The translations under genes and the position numbers were made by a program. This document shows, piece after piece, positions 1 through 14,902 of a stretch of DNA of 64,000 nucleotides. Positions within the stretch are counted from its first letter, which is position 1, and each line of letters begins with the position of its first letter. The notes under the pieces are model-generated. The model had not been told where the DNA came from, did not search any database, and worked only from the letters and a program-made list of their open reading frames with translations. This DNA comes from Agelaius tricolor (Eukaryota > Chordata > Aves > Passeriformes > Icteridae). The stretch is from positions 9,035,001 to 9,099,000 of the forward strand of contig JALJCS010000020.1 of NCBI GenBank assembly GCA_023055355.1, written 5' to 3'.

Positions 1-3000
1 AAGCAGTGGCCAAGAGCTATTTAATGGTTTGGGTTTATACAGTGCACACTGCCTGCCTAGGTACCTGTGATACATGATAAAAGCACAAATTCTTCTGTTA
101 GAAACAGGTTTGTGTTTAAAAGAAATGAATGTGCACTCAAAGTTTTCCTCAACGACAGCCAGATGAAACCTGTCCTGCTCAAATAAACCAGCTTCCAGCT
201 CTCAAAACTTTCCTTCTCCTTTGTAAAGAGTGAGGAGTGTTAGTTTCTGGTTAAAAGTTTTATCAGAATCAACAGTGAGGGACAGGAGTAGTGTTCTGGT
301 TTTTAGCCCTTTTGTCTTCATCTATGTAAGATCATAGTGGATTTTTATACATGTTGAATTTTCCTCCTAAAACTTTTCAAGGCTGGAGAACTTGAATTAC
401 TGAAATATCACTGAGTGATTACTGCCCCTCACTCAGGACATTTATGTAGCCCTGAAAATCTTGCTTGCACTGCTTGTTTTGTTTGGTTTTTTTCACTTTG
501 GATCCTCTCCACTGTAAGTCTGTGTCTGTGTAAAGATGCCCCAGAAACATCATAGGTCTCAATGCTGGTGACAAAAGAGGTTAAACTTGTAAGCAACCAA
601 TGTAATTTCTCTTAGCATGAAATGATTGTCTCACTACTCAGATGGTCAAGTACCTGTACTGATAAACTCCTTTCTTACTGTGGTGTTGGGCAGTGAAGGG
701 TTCTCCTGTTTGGCACATCTGTGCCTCAGGATTAGAAGTGCCTCCTCTCTTGCTGGGGCTCCCCAGGATGTACCTCCACTTGTGGTCCTCCTGGACTGAA
801 GTCTGGGGACAGAAGGGAAGGGCTGATCCAGCTGTAGGACATTGAAGTTGTTCCCATAAATACACCTGCTGGAAAACAGAAGTTAGGGTACCTTATGCAT
901 GAATGGCCTATTAGAAAATACTACTCACAAGAGAGAAGAGTATTATTTTAAATAGTCATCCCTCACCTGAAAACTTCGGATTTTGATGAGTTTTAATTCA
1001 AATACTTTGAATGAAGTTACACTTCTGAGTGAAGAAGGCCCATAGAAACACTGTGGCTTTCTTTAAAAAGTCTCAGTACAAGAGCAGAAATGTGGAAGAG
1101 AGGCATTGATAGCTAAAGATGTAAAAGAAAAATGTGTAATAGAAGAAATGTAGGCAAATACTATGCAGCCTTTTGACAGCTTTGGAACAGTGTTGTCCAG
1201 CTACAGCATCACCCATCAGAAAAAATATCTGAAGGTCACATTATCAGCCTCCCAGAGCACTTGAATCTAGGGCAAGTGTTATGGGGACAGATCCAGGTCT
1301 GCTACTCTGCGCGGCATTCTTCCTTTTGTGCATCACCATGGTAAACAGAGAGGGTTGCCAGGAGCCTGGATGCATTGTTTGTGTCAGTTCCTCATCCCCT
1401 CTCCCCCTCCTTCCCCAAATGCTTTCTCAGTGATTAGTTACTGAGTAGAAGGGGCTCCAGTTACCATGCAGCCTGCCATCCCTCCTCATTTTATTGGACT
1501 AATATCCCACCTGCGATGATAAGGTTTAAACTTGTTTAATCTCCCAGCTTAGCTGTGGTGTTTTAATATTTTTAAAATGGTTGTTTCAGAAAAAGGGGGA
1601 TTTAAACAGGTTTTGAATAAATAATAAAAGCCCTTGTCACAGGTTGCAATGCAGGCTGGGAGGCATGAACCATTTTCATCAGGTCAGATTTCACGTTGGG
1701 TTATCCCAAGGTGGCCTGACTTTGTGGCTACGGATTTACAATGGAACAGTCAGATGCAAAGCAGTTTATGGAGGAGAAACTGCTTTAATAATGCATTTCC
1801 TGCTCAGCAAACAGCAGATACAATGACATTCATAGGGAATGGGAGAGTGAGCAAAGTCTCACAGGAAAGGAACCAGTTTCTCCCCAGAGTTTAAGAACTT
1901 CTTTTGCTCCTAAAATATATTTCAGGAGATAAAGGTTGACCTGAGAGACATCAGAATGTACAGCTTTGAACTGATCAAAAAGCCAGGTTTGCACATCTCA
2001 GGCCTCATGACCTGGAGCTGCATCTGCAGTGTTTCAAATCTAAGGGAAGTGAAAGAGGTTCTCTTTTCATGGCAAAACTTCACAGGCATAAACATAAGGC
2101 TCTTTGTCTGGAATTATCTGGACAAAGTGCCTTGTGTTGATGTGTAGAACACCTTGGTTTGTCTCTCGCTCTTTGCTTCCTGGACTGGAAATGCTGTTTT
2201 CAGCCTCAAGAGGAGCACTGACAAGCTCCTGACTTCTCTGAGCCAAGCCAAAGTTGTAACACCAGGCCTCCAGGAGAGTCTTGCTCTCTCAGTCCAAGCC
2301 ACTGGGATGTACAGGCTTCCAGGAGCACACGTGTAGGACTTGGACTGTAAAGCCAGAAAAACCAGGCAAGACTTCTCTAGCTTTGTTTAAGACTTCTCCT
2401 GCACACTTAGGCACAATTTGTGTGGAAATTGGAGTAAAGCAAAGCATAGTAACTAAAGCAGGAGTGGCAAAAGGCTGCCAGAAAGGAGCCCACTGATCCA
2501 TGGCTCAGTTCCAGAATAGCCCAAGCAGCACCAGCTCGGTGACTGTAATACTGTCCAATTCTTTTCCTAAGGCTGCAGAAAAGACCAGGTGGGCACAGAG
2601 CTGTTTTGTACAAATACTGTTTATATAATTTCTGTCAAACACAGTAATTCAAAGTGATACCAGAAGGGAACTTGGCTGTGGTCAGCTTTAAGTGAAGGGA
2701 GGGCCATTGTGTCTCTAAGATGGGCCATGCCAAGCTCTGAGCTTGTGTTTCCACAGATGAATTTGCAAGTGCAGCTCATAAGCAAATCAGCTCTGAGTAG
2801 CTCAGTTAGCCCTGCCACCCCAGATGGGCTCCTTCCTAACCTGGTGGAGCAGGAGAGGGGGAACCCAAATCACTTTCTTGTTGCTAAGAGGAGAGGGAAG
2901 AGGATAATGCTTTCATTGGTGCATAAACCCCACTCTGACATAGCTAAAATTACCTTTGAGCTCCTAGCTCCCCCAAGAAGCTTTTATGGACAAAACAGCA

Positions 3001-6000
3001 AATAAGAGCAATTTACTTCACAGCCTATAATCATATTTCCCATATTCTTCCCCATTTGACATAACCACAGGGCAAAAACATGTAAAATCTAGATGAGATT
3101 GGGTAAATACATAATAACAAACTGCTGCCTCCATTACACCTTCTATTTGAGGGAAAAGAGGCTGTTTCAGCATGATTTCAAGCAGTATGCTAGTTTTGTA
3201 TCACCTTGAAATAGTGAAGTATTATCCCTATCTTTTTTAGCAATGCCATAGAAGTCAAGTAATAACTTGCTACACACTGCTCACTCTGTGAGAAGCCCTG
3301 TGGGCACAACCTAAATACCCTCAACTGCAGTTGTCTGCCTCAACATAAAAGCATCCTTCCTCAGCAAACCAAACAACCCCACACCTAAATTCTTTATGGA
3401 AAGATATGGTATTACAGGCTGAAGGTGATGTATTAAACAGGAGAAATATTTTAAAAGCAAGAGTGAAACAGTGAATTTGGGACTCATCTACTAAAACAAA
3501 GGTTGGGAAAGAGCTGAATCTGTCAATAAAAAGATATGCAGATTACTTTGAGGACCCTTAAAGGGTTGGAGGCTTGAAACATCAATATTGGCAGGACAAG
3601 CAAATATCCTTCCATAGGTTCAGAATATTACAGAAGAGAGTCATCTAGCTCTCTGGTCACCTCATGTGTATGGAAAAACCACTTTCTTCAAGGGTCCTGT
3701 GCTAACTAAAGAATTTGATTTTCAGTTCCTTGAATGTCAGTTTCCATTTGGAGGGAACTGAAGGGCAAACATACAGAGTTCAAACTTGTTTAGGAATGAG
3801 CTGGAGTTCAATTTTAGTAAAAGAAAGGTCTGGGCAAGTGTTATTTGGTTTTTAGCTGTAACATCACTAAATCAGACCACACTGCAGGAGAGCTCTATAG
3901 TTAGTCTGCCACAAGATACCAGTCTGAATAAAAATCACCCCTGCTAATTGCCAATAAGGCAAAGATCAGTATCATATTTATTACATGTGACTTTTCTAAG
4001 GCAAAATTTCACACAACAGCACAAGCTACTGTGGTGCTTCAGCTTTTCAGCTGGCATCTGTTCTTCCAAAAGGTTTTATGCTCAGTTTTTCAGAGTGCAC
4101 TAATTGTACTTCTCTGGTTTCAGGTCATATAAATGAAGACAACTAGTGGTGTTTTTGTTTTGTAGGTTATGTTTTTGGTTTGTTCCCTGCTATATGGCTG
4201 AGCATCACTGTGGGACAATCCCAGGTGAATCCCACTTCTGATGCTCACATGTATGATGGAGACAGCTCTAGCTACAGAAACTAGGGGTCAGTTCAACTTG
4301 TGGAAATTGAAATCTGCACAAGTGGGTCTAGAACACTTCCAGTCTGGTCTGCAAACTATTTAGCTGGAGCCAGTATGGGTCAAAACAAAAAAGAAGCAAA
4401 CCTAATAGAAACAGGCATTTGTGAAGCAGTAATTATTCCTTGTTTAAGTAGAAGGTCACTGGAGGAAAGCAGTGTCTAGAATTGGAAAAGTGACAAGTGC
4501 TGTTCACTGAAGTATTGCAACAGAATTTTTTGGCAGCTGTTTGTACTTGGGGTACCTAGCTTTGGCCATGGTTTTGTTCTGCTGGTTAACTGTTTGTGGG
4601 GCAGCAGTACAGGCTGAACCACTGATATAGCTGCCTGGAAAGGTCAATTTGAACAAGAATTAAAATTATCTGCTTCAGATGATGATCCAGCCATGTGAAT
4701 CACTGTACTGCTATACAGCTGAATTCTAGCAGCTCAGATAAATAGCTTGGAGTAATGGGATGGAGGAATCCAGGAAAAGATCTGCTTCAGAAGAGTTTGC
4801 TGATGGTGGAAGGATGTTGTGGATACACCCTTTTAATTTTCAAAGATTTGATCTGAAAATCTCATACTTCAGGAATAAATCCTATTCACAAAATCTTGTT
4901 GGCTTCAATCAATCCCCCAAGAACACAATTTGTAACAAAGAGCCAAGACTTAATCTTCTGTATCAGAAGAGCACTTTTGTTCAGATTTCATATTTAAAAA
5001 TACATTAGAAACAAAAGCATATTTTTTTCAGGTAAAACTAGCCCAGTGCCCTATGTGTCAGACACTCTGCATTGTTTTGAAGGAAGCAGCTGTTCCCTGC
5101 CAGTCCGCAGTGTCCTCAGGTGCAGGACACACATATAATTTGCTCTTATACCTCAATCAGTGAACAAGCAGAAAAATAGGACTAAATTAATTTCTCTCGT
5201 TCCTTTCCACTCTGTCCTATTTTTTACAAGAGCCTTTTAAAAATGTTGCTTACTATATGATTATGCACAGCAGGGGTTTGTAACAACCTCAACTCAACTA
5301 CCTCTGCCCTTGCTGTGGAATGATTGGTTGCCTTGGCAATTTTCTCCATGTGCTGCTCAGGAGCTACAATTATAGTGCTTTTCTCAGTAGTGATCCTCTT
5401 AGTTCCCTTTCTTAGGAGTTCATGATAAGGAGATACAAAATTATATATATAATGGATTTTATTGCTCCAGCCTTCTGTCTCCTTCATCCTGAAGGAAGCA
5501 AATCTGCACTATCTAAAACTGTTTGCTCTGTACCAAGGAGAAAAACCCTCTGTTTGTGTAGGATGAAGAACTGTGTTAGCTGGAGGTCACAACCAGGTGG
5601 GTCAAGCCACCTGAGGTGATAACTCTGAGTCCCACATAAACCCTGAGGATTCAAGCAAGAGCCTTTTGGGCCATTTCCCAGTGAGAAGGGAGCATTATTC
5701 TGTATTGCATTCCATAGACCTCAGCTCAAATGTGCTGTCTCTGCAAGTGAAGTGATGGCAACTTGAATTGCTAGCTCTGCAAACCCAGGCTAAACGCAGA
5801 TGAGCAGGACTTCACACTGAAATGGGAGGGGGAGCTGCCTCAGCCTCCCTCTGCTCAGCTTTATAGGCCAAGCCTGGGGCTAAACCACACCATCACATAT
5901 TGTCTGTGTACATAGTTATGGACAAAAGTAAAACCTTTGTCAGCTCTGTGACTCAGTGATAAAAATGCACTATTTCCTTGACTGTACTTGTTCTTCAGGG

Positions 6001-9000
6001 GTAACAGGGGGGTTTAAAATTTAAAAAAAAAATGTCCCTGAATTTGAATATGACTGGCTGCCAAGTAAGCAGTCACATAGCAGACCATTAGTTTAGGGAG
6101 AAATCTAAGGACAGCACTGAGGTTGGTTCTACCTCTGCTCTCTGTAAGCAGTGGATGGATGCACAGAATGGCCATATATTGCTCAATTTACATGTGAGCC
6201 TCTGTACTGTGTGCCTGTGAGTACCTGAGAAAGGATGTGTGGTTTCTTGCTGCTGAGGTTGGTAGGCTCCAGTTCGTGCTCAGGGAGGGAAGTTGTTCTC
6301 ACCATGCACAAACTGTGGGCTTCACAACAGAAATGCTTAATTGCAGCTGGCATTTTGGACACTCTCAGTGCCTGTGCCAGTGGGCACTTGGCTGATGAGA
6401 GACATCCCTTCTGACACAAGCAACGTGAAAACTGCAGAGGAGACTGAAATGCTGAACTGCTTGTTCAACAATTAAGAACCTAAAAAAAATAAAGCAGTCC
6501 TAAACAGTTCTGTTCTAACTGCTAAAACACAATCAAGCAGAAGATAGGTTTCCAATTCTGTGCACATGGGTCTCCTCGTTTTCTCTTCCCCTGCCCCCTC
6601 TGCTGTCAGTGTGACCCGAGATGTACTCTGCTTTAAGAGGGCAGCCACCAGCAGCTGCCTGAGATGCCATCATTAATTAAAGTCTTGGTTCTCAAGTGCT
6701 GCTCAGATTGAGAAAAGGGTGAGAAATACCACCTCTGAGAGCCACAAAACCAGAACTGTCTCTCAACCAAAATCACTGATGCTGAGCACTTCCAGGTAGA
6801 TCACACAAATGCTTGGCATACACAAACCAAATTCAAACGTGACTTGAAGGAACAAAACTCCACCACCACCAAAAGCTCTTAAATCAACTTAACAGCTACA
6901 TGAATAGAATAAGAAGGAGCTCTTCTTGGACTAGATACTATTTTAGTACCCCATTGAAGAAGAAACTAAATGGCAAGGCATTAATCTGATCTGTTTTGTC
7001 AAGTTTGACACTGTATCAGTAATTTGCCCATTTCGGACCATAGGAAGGCTCTGTGCCTCCAGTCAAACAGCAAAGAGTACTCACAGCTACGCTTGACTTT
7101 CTCCTATCAGCACACTCCGAGCCAGGTGTGAAGTCCACGTTTGCTTTTTCTTTCAAGAAACAACAAATCCAATAGAATAGTTGGAGCAAGTTTCTGCTTC
7201 AGCAAGGACTCAAGCTTGTTTTGGGTCAAAGAAGGAGTAGCATTAATCCTCCACTTAATTGCAGCCCCCTTCAGGGCAGAAATTGGCAGCAGTTTAATGT
7301 GATGGAGGAATGTTACACATGAGCTCAGGACAAAGAAAGGAATGATGTCTCCATTGAAAATGCAATGAGACATTAATGGAGAGAAAACAATTACAGCTGG
7401 AATTTGGAGGGGTTGTCAGGTTTAGCACCTCTGTACTTGCAAAGACTGCTGCAGCATGTTTAGAAACCCTGCTGATCTACGTCACTACCTGCAGTGCTGC
7501 ATTAACTTGGGAGCTCTTATTGTTTATTGCTCTGGAATTCTTTTTAAAATGCATGGAATCTGACAAGATATCTTGAGGTGGCACGAAAGCTTCAACTGCA
7601 CTTCACTAAATCTCAAAGAATCTATGCATCTTTACCTTTTTGCCCTTTTATTTTTCTCATGTTTGTTGCACAAATGAAACAGCTTTTTATGTGAATGATG
7701 ATTAATAAGCAGTCCTGCTGAAGGGTGACAGAGCTGGTGCTAAGAACAGGCTCCTTTGATAGACACTTTAAAATGTGTTCTAACATGTGAAAATGACAGG
7801 CTGTCAAGTCACCATTCAGGTGTACACCGAGATAATAACATGCATTTGAGAAAAATGATAAGGTAAAATACACATTTCTACAGTATGAAGATAAATAGTG
7901 AAATATACACTTGCATGCCTCTATGTAAAGTAAGAAGAAAAAAAGAAAAAAATCAATCCTGAGTGGAATTGTGAGTAGTCTGGACATCTCTATTGCCTTG
8001 TGCTTGAAATATCATCTCAACTGAGTGTGTCTTGTTGTATTTGTGCTTGAATTAAAGATAAAAAGCATTTGCAGTGTCCATGCTATCAAATCTTCCTGCA
8101 TGGTTGAAGGCATCTCAGGACAGGACTTAGTTTAAAGGTTATGGGCATAGTTTCAGTATGTGAATTTCTAGGCATAAATAGAAATGGGATCTTTCTGGAA
8201 AATAGTATGATTAATAGGAAGTTCTAATGAAAATGAAGCAGTAGAATGTCTGGTTTGCTTGATATCAACAAGAAAACATCGCCTTTCTTATATGGGAAGA
8301 AAGTTGACAAGTAGCAACTAAAGTTGTGGGCTAGTGAAAGGATAATTGTCTTTTCCTATTTTTTTGGAAGCATACTGCAGCCCAGAATCCCCTTCCCTGA
8401 TTGCTGCTTTGACCTCTTAAGAACAAAGTGCTCAAGTATTGGAAGTTTAGCCTTAGAAACATGCAGTGAATAACAGGCATTTTCCCATTCCTGTTCATGT
8501 TGCCATTTTCAAACATCTGATAAATGTCAAGCCCTCTCCCTTTATAAAACGTTTTACTTTTGTATCAGGGAAAAACAAAACAAAACAGCAATGTGCAGAA
8601 TGCCAGTGTGAACCATGAAGGCAACTTTCCTCACCTGAGCAGATTGCCCTGGGGAGACAGGGTAGATACCCTTCATGGAGCTGTTCCAAGCTCTTCAAAC
8701 CCAGCATCAAAGCAACAACCCTCTGGCTTAGAGGTGAGAAAATGATGCCCTGAGGCACAGCTTCTGTGTCAGGCAGATAGCAAGCAATGGGCTCGTAAAA
8801 CAATATTTGAAGAAAGGTAAAAAAACATGAGGGAAAGGGAAGAGTTGCTTATTAGCTGCAAAGTAAGGCTTTTCAATCACAATCTCTGACAAAGAACAGC
8901 ATTATTTGGACAGTAAATCATAGTGGCCCACTGAGGAACCTGTGCTGATAAGAGCCTGACAGGCCAGGGAAGAGGTTCAGGGCTTGCAGGGAAAATCTTT

Positions 9001-12000
9001 CATTCCAAACACACACAGCAGACCAGCAGAGGCAGGAGGAGCAGGTACAGGCAGGCAGTTCTGAACAGGAGGGTGAAATGGGATTTCTGCTCTTTCTACA
9101 AAGAGGAGAGGAAAGCCCCTCTCTGATGCTTTTAGTTGGGAATAAAGAGGGCTGCCTTAAGAATAAGGTTCTTTAACCTGTCTTCTTCCCATCAGTTCCT
9201 GGGTCTAGTGACACAACCCAATATGAAATTGGGTGTGTCCAAAGACTCCCCTTTGTGCTCTGGGCAGGCAGGTGGCAGGGGATGGGTGACTTGGCATGCT
9301 GTGCATTTCCTGTAAAACTTAAGACTGTTTTGGACCTGTTTACTTTGTAGTGCACGAATATAATGTTCTTTCCCTTCCTTTTCCCTTCCCACTCTTCCCC
9401 TTGTGCGCTTAGTTTTGTCCCCACAACAAGAGGGAATTTAATATGTTTTAATTTACATTGACAAAGGAGGGAGATTAGAGGGAAAACAGATAATTGAAGA
9501 GTTTAAGCATTTTCCTCTTGATTCCTCAAACACTGTAAGTATGATATTTCACTATTCTGCAGTACTTCTGGGACATATTTGAAATCTGAAAGATCTAAAT
9601 TCAAGAGGTGACTGGAAAAGAAAATAAAAAACCAAAGGTTTAATTAATGTTCAGCAGATTTTCTTGTTCCTTTGCCAATGCAAGGACAGATGTAGAAGAC
9701 TACACTTTGCCCTTGACATTGACCTGCACATTATTCCATTTTAACTATACCATCTTTCCAGGGACTGCTCCACAGCATTAGTGTAGAACCATCCAAACAC
9801 TTGTATTACTATTTTCCAGTGTTCCTCTTGTGTTACCATTAAGCTTCTTAAGTTTCAGAGAGCTCCATACAAGACTGGATGATGAGAGAGAGCTCCCCAT
9901 GCAGTAATCTGCCCCTGAGCCCTCACTGCCAGTCCTGCAAGGGTATTATATGCCAACAGAGCAGCAGAGAGGTTCAAAACACATTGAAGAGTCTATTTCT
10001 AAAATTTTAAGCAGTTAAGAGTTCAGTGAGTCTATTCTGTGATACCTACAGACACAAATCAGCAATGCTGAGGTTTCCTCCCCTCTCTATTTACCTTCTA
10101 CTGGTCATAGATTCTCTCTGCAGTCAACAGCTTGCTGCATCCTTTTTTTTTTATTATTATTTTACTACTGGTCCAGCTAACCTGGCATTCACACTCTAAT
10201 TGCAATTCACTAGGGAACTTTCTTGGTACAGTTGGGGGAGAAAACATACATAGGTGTAGAAGCACTACGCTGTGCTATGAATGAGCAAAACTACATCTAG
10301 AAAGTTTTAAATAGTATTTTGAAAAGGCAAGAAAAGCCAACAAACAGCCAGAGCCTCATGTCTTCCTTGTCTCCTGTGGAAAAAGGGGAATTCCGGCTCC
10401 TGCCATTAGAAATAAATTGCCAGCAGCAAGGAGGTACTAACTAGTCTGACACGGTACTTTCCCCAGGAGAAGAGAATCCTGTTATAGCACCAAGAAACAT
10501 TCTCACCTCAGGCAACTGATCTTAACAGTTCAGTGTCTTAACTTTAGGGAGCAAGAAGGGAAAGAACGATTATAGCACTTGCTCTTCACTAAGGCACTTG
10601 CCTCGAGAGGCCTCTCAGTCCCACTTCAGATGAACAAAGTCACTGTCCTTCTGTCAAGCACTTAGAGGCACCACAGCTCCCTAACTCCACTGATGGGGAC
10701 TACTCAAATTGAGTAAACCTTGGAAATCTTCTCACTGGAGAGACAGTGTCTTGGAGACACTATCAAATCACACAAGAGGAGTCAGATTGGGTTAAATCAC
10801 AGCTAAATCTATCCTAGCATCCTGTCTGTTACAATGGTCATTAGTAGATGCAAATGGAAAGCTTGTAAGAAAAAAGGCAAGTATTAAGGGATCTTGTACC
10901 AACCCAGTCCCCCCAGGAATTAGGGATTAGGTGACTAATGTTCTCATAACAGGCTTTCACTGCAGTGAGACCCACCTCTCCTACCTTCTTGTCTCTGCTT
11001 TGAAACTGCCACCCTGCAGTCAAGATGTTTGCAGAAAAATGCATCTGTAATGTGTTAAGATTGGAAAATTTCTCAGCAAAATTCCCCACATGTTGACAGA
11101 AATTCATGTTGAGATGACAGAAGACTTCATCTGTAGGGAGGGGTTAAAACAAAGTTGAGAGCTTGACAAAGTCTTCATCCTTGGAACTAACAAGCTGGCT
11201 TAAAAGCCCTCATTTGATTTTTGACTGAACCCTGGATCTTGCATGTTCCTTAAAGCACTGACACAAGGCTGATGGATATTTGAGAACATAGAGATATTCT
11301 TGATGCTCAGGATTAGTTCTATTCCATTTTTAAAAATAAAATATTTAGCCTAGGCACAAGGAAGATTTAAGTACATTGTTCAGGCCAGTCAGAGAATTAG
11401 ACGTGGGTTCAGCTTACTTCAAACAGAAAGAGGGCATGAAACTGGGGTTTCTAAATTCTTTTCCTGTTCCAATTTTCTGGGCTGATCCAGGAAGTTACAA
11501 CCATGCAGAGTTTTCCCAACCCAGATCACATGTATGTGAGTAGATAGCAAAATGTCCAGACAAGATCCTTCTCTTTTCAAAAACCAGATCCAGTGAAGCT
11601 GGAAGAGGACATATTGAGAAATTCCTTAAATACTCACACAGTCCTCTTCTGTATATGGTGTCATGCAGAAAAACAAGTTGCTACTCTTGGTGCTTTATAA
11701 ATGTACCAAAATTCAGGTGGATTAAATAGTGCTGTATAACAGCTGGGGAAATATAATGCTATGGCTTCACAGTCAGATATTCAAATGAAAATACCTAATT
11801 TTACATATAATTACCTCACTATCTGTTTCTATAACCTCTCTGCCAACTAATTCCCCAGTGTGGGAGGCCCTCATTTGAGAAATGGAGTGTAATCCTAGAC
11901 CATTCCCCAAGCCATGTGTGTGCTCAGGGATGTCTCTGGTTTGTCTCTGTGTCCTTGTAAGGGAACACATGCCACAACTGTCCTGCAGAGGCAGGAGCAG

Positions 12001-14300
12001 CTCCAGCCCAGTCCTCCCTGAGCCTTGCCAAGGTCAGGATGCAGAGCCCCTGCGGCAGCCCTGACCTGTCTCACCACAGCACAGATACTCTGCTCTTCTG
12101 ACAGCCTGGCAGTTCATCACCCAGATGAAAGCTCTGATCTCCCCTGTTTGTCAGCAGAGCTGTCACAGGTGAAATTTTGCAGATTTCCCAAGGTAGGTGA
12201 AATATGACTGGGGGGCAGAGGCAGAGAGGAGGGCAGGGAATGTGCAGTTATTTAAGTCTTCAAGATGTCTCGGGCACAGAGCTTGGTGCCTCTGCCTGGC
12301 TCTTGCCCGTGACTCCACTGGAAGAAGCCTAAGGGACTGTTCTTGGAATTCTCCTGATGGTCAGGGACCAGCTGCTCAGCCAATGGACTACATATGGATT
12401 CCTCAGCTCTAGGAGGGAAAGATGTAAGCCCAGTACCGAGCCATCTTCTAGACTTTCAGACTTCTAATGTTCACGTTAAGGAGGTCCTTCTGAGCCCTAA
12501 ACTTTTATTTTCTTATACACTACATGTTAATTAGTTGTCCATAAAGTCTTACATTTCAAAGTAGTTAGGTTTCTTATAAACATGGAAATTAGAATCCTGT
12601 ATATCCTGCAGAAAGTCCTGATATAGGGCTCTGAAGCTGGTGGCAATTCCAGCGCTGTGTTTCAGAGCTCTCTCTCTGTCAGAGTGCAGAATGAGACTTA
12701 ATTTTTGATGCTGAGTTGTGAATAACAACAATGAACATCAACTAGTCATGTTGTGGTTTTATAGCAGACACTTGAAAACAGCCACAGACCAACAATCATT
12801 TGAAGAACTCCTCAAAAAACAAGGAGCAGATGTCTTTGGAAAAGCGTAACTGTGACTGGTAGTGGAGGAAGGGGAAAGCTTACAGGTTTATCAAACAGGA
12901 AAACTAGTCACAGTAAAAGGAAGTGTAGCAGGCAGAACTGATCCATCTTTATCTCTCTTGGGTATTCCCTAGCTAATCTCGCTGGTACTTCAATAAGAAT
13001 TTGACAATGCTCTACTTTCTCTGTAACTGGTCAAGCATTTAGCAAATAAAAAGCAAACACTGGTGAGTTTCATTAAACAATACATTTTTTTCCCTTTCCC
13101 ATTGGTATTCAAGTAGATCAGTGGCATGCTGGAAGGGAGAGAGCTTCCACTGTGTCAGTCCATCTTGTATTTAATAAATCCTACCTTTTCCTAAGTTCAG
13201 TTCATTGCAAACAGCTAATTTTGTGATAGCCTGAGGATGCAGGGGGGTCAATACTTTTTGCAGGGAAAGTTAGGGGTCAAAATCTGATACGTGCACGCTG
13301 AATACTTCCATCTTCCCTGACATAATGCACACTGAATCTACTTCTGTGATTCTAGCACCCTTAGTCACCTCTTTGTGGTCTCTCCAATATCCATGACACA
13401 ACACACTTTCCTTGTGAGGAAAAAAGTGGTGAAGGCGATCAAAATAGATAATTTGGAAGTCTGTGCCAGGTGTCAGTGCAGGAACTGTCTTAAGTAACTG
13501 AGCCACAATTTTAACCCTATGAAATAATTTGGTTCTAACAGATCTCTTGCCCCAGGTTTTCCTAGGTGGACCTGTGTTGTTGTGTATGTATTTATTTTAT
13601 AGCTTTGGCCAGTCAAGCATTGGAGGTACAGGGCTCCTTTCCATGCAGTTCTGGGCTCTGACACTTATCCCAGTCACCAACTCCCTGAGAGCTGAGCAGG
13701 GTTTTCCCAAAGGTCCCTCTAGTACACTAGTTACAGCATTTATGTGGATATGGTCTTTACCTAACTAATGCCATCAAAGTATCTCAAAGGAAAATAAAGC
13801 AGAACAGAAATAGCTCAGGTTCATATAATGTGCTGCTTTGAATAACGAGGAAAGATGATGTAAAATGTGCAACCACTTTTTTTTTTTCCAAATTTATTTA
13901 TCTATTATGTATTTGGAATGAACTGCCCAACTGAAATATCTCTAAATGGCAGCAGAAATGTTTGGAGATTGGGAACACTCCAGAGATGAGATTTCCCCAG
14001 TGTCCCCTACATGGGCATATGATGAATCTCCATTATCAAAATAAACACTCCTTTCTACTGAAAACTGTTTATATATAAAAGAATTGGCATAGACAAATAA
14101 CTTGTAGTTTATGTAAGCCAAGATTCTCTTACAGGCCCAACTGCTACCGATGAAGGTGAAACAAAATAAAAATCAATAGGACAACTCACCCCAAGGAGAA
14201 TTCTTCCTAATTGTGAGAAGTTAGAGAGTGGCTGAAAGTTGAGTTCAGAAGTACAAAAGGAAATAGACATCAAGAAAGGGACAAATGCAGTGAGAGTCTT
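1..14300. other. Unique non-coding sequence, no gene recognised
   Basis: I find no coding exon, RNA gene or clear interspersed repeat in this stretch. All frames are interrupted often, and the short ORFs present overlap one another on both strands without recognisable protein similarity. The composition is AT-leaning with few CpGs. Small low-complexity runs occur, such as a T-rich and TTA run near 10142-10165. It is best read as intergenic or intronic vertebrate DNA. Confidence 0.7.
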
Positions 14301-14305
14301 GCCAC

Positions 14306-14791
14306 TTATACAACCTTGCATAAGCTAAGCTGTTTTTTCCACACAAAGTTTCTTGCATGTTGGTTTTTTATAATCATGGGAGCAAACAATCTCTGTGGTT
14401 GTGCCAGGACACCACAGAGGGCAGCTTTCTCCCCAGCATCCATGTATCCCTGGAGCTGGTTGTGCAGGGTGAACACTTCCTGGAGCACTCCCAGTTTCCC
14501 AGCATAGCCCATCAGGAGGGTCACAGTGGAGCTATGGTGCATCTGGAAGGGGTGTCTGGTTTCTGAGGCGAGCGGCAGAAGCGGGACCCCAAGGGAAGGC
14601 TCTGTCCCTGACCCCCTTTGCCCTCCCTTGTTCTGATCTTTATTGGGCCGTCTGCCTCGTAGCATCAAAGGCAAAAGCAGGCCCGTGATTTGTCCTACAA
14701 CAGCTCTATAAAAAACATAATTGCCCAATAACCCTCTGTCTGCAAACCAAGCCATCTTCCTGTTTCTTCTCTCATAAAGACTATTTGACAA
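14306..14791 (-). other. Unrecognised 161-codon ORF in a GC-richer patch, probably not a gene
   Basis: This is the longest open frame outside the CpG-rich minisatellite. The translation has no signal peptide, no convincing membrane segment, and no domain or repeat that I recognise. Shorter ORFs on the opposite strand overlap it between 14316 and 14566, as expected for locally GC-richer DNA with few stop codons. No promoter, splice or polyadenylation context points to a single-exon gene. It could be chance, a fragment of a decayed gene copy, or part of a non-coding transcript. I list it only because it stands out in length. Confidence 0.15.
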
Positions 14792-14879
14792 GCCTGTTCC
14801 ATCAGCTTATAAAAACCTAGAAAGAGTAGCCTTCCCTAGAAAGAAACTTTACAGAAAAACAGAAAAGAAACTAATTTAC

Positions 14880-14902
14880 TTATATATATATATTTATATA
14901 TA
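14880..14902. repeat. AT dinucleotide microsatellite
   Basis: An interrupted run of TA dinucleotides, with one TTTA interruption, lies in a wider AT-rich stretch. It is simple-sequence DNA and self-complementary. No function is implied. Confidence 0.8.
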
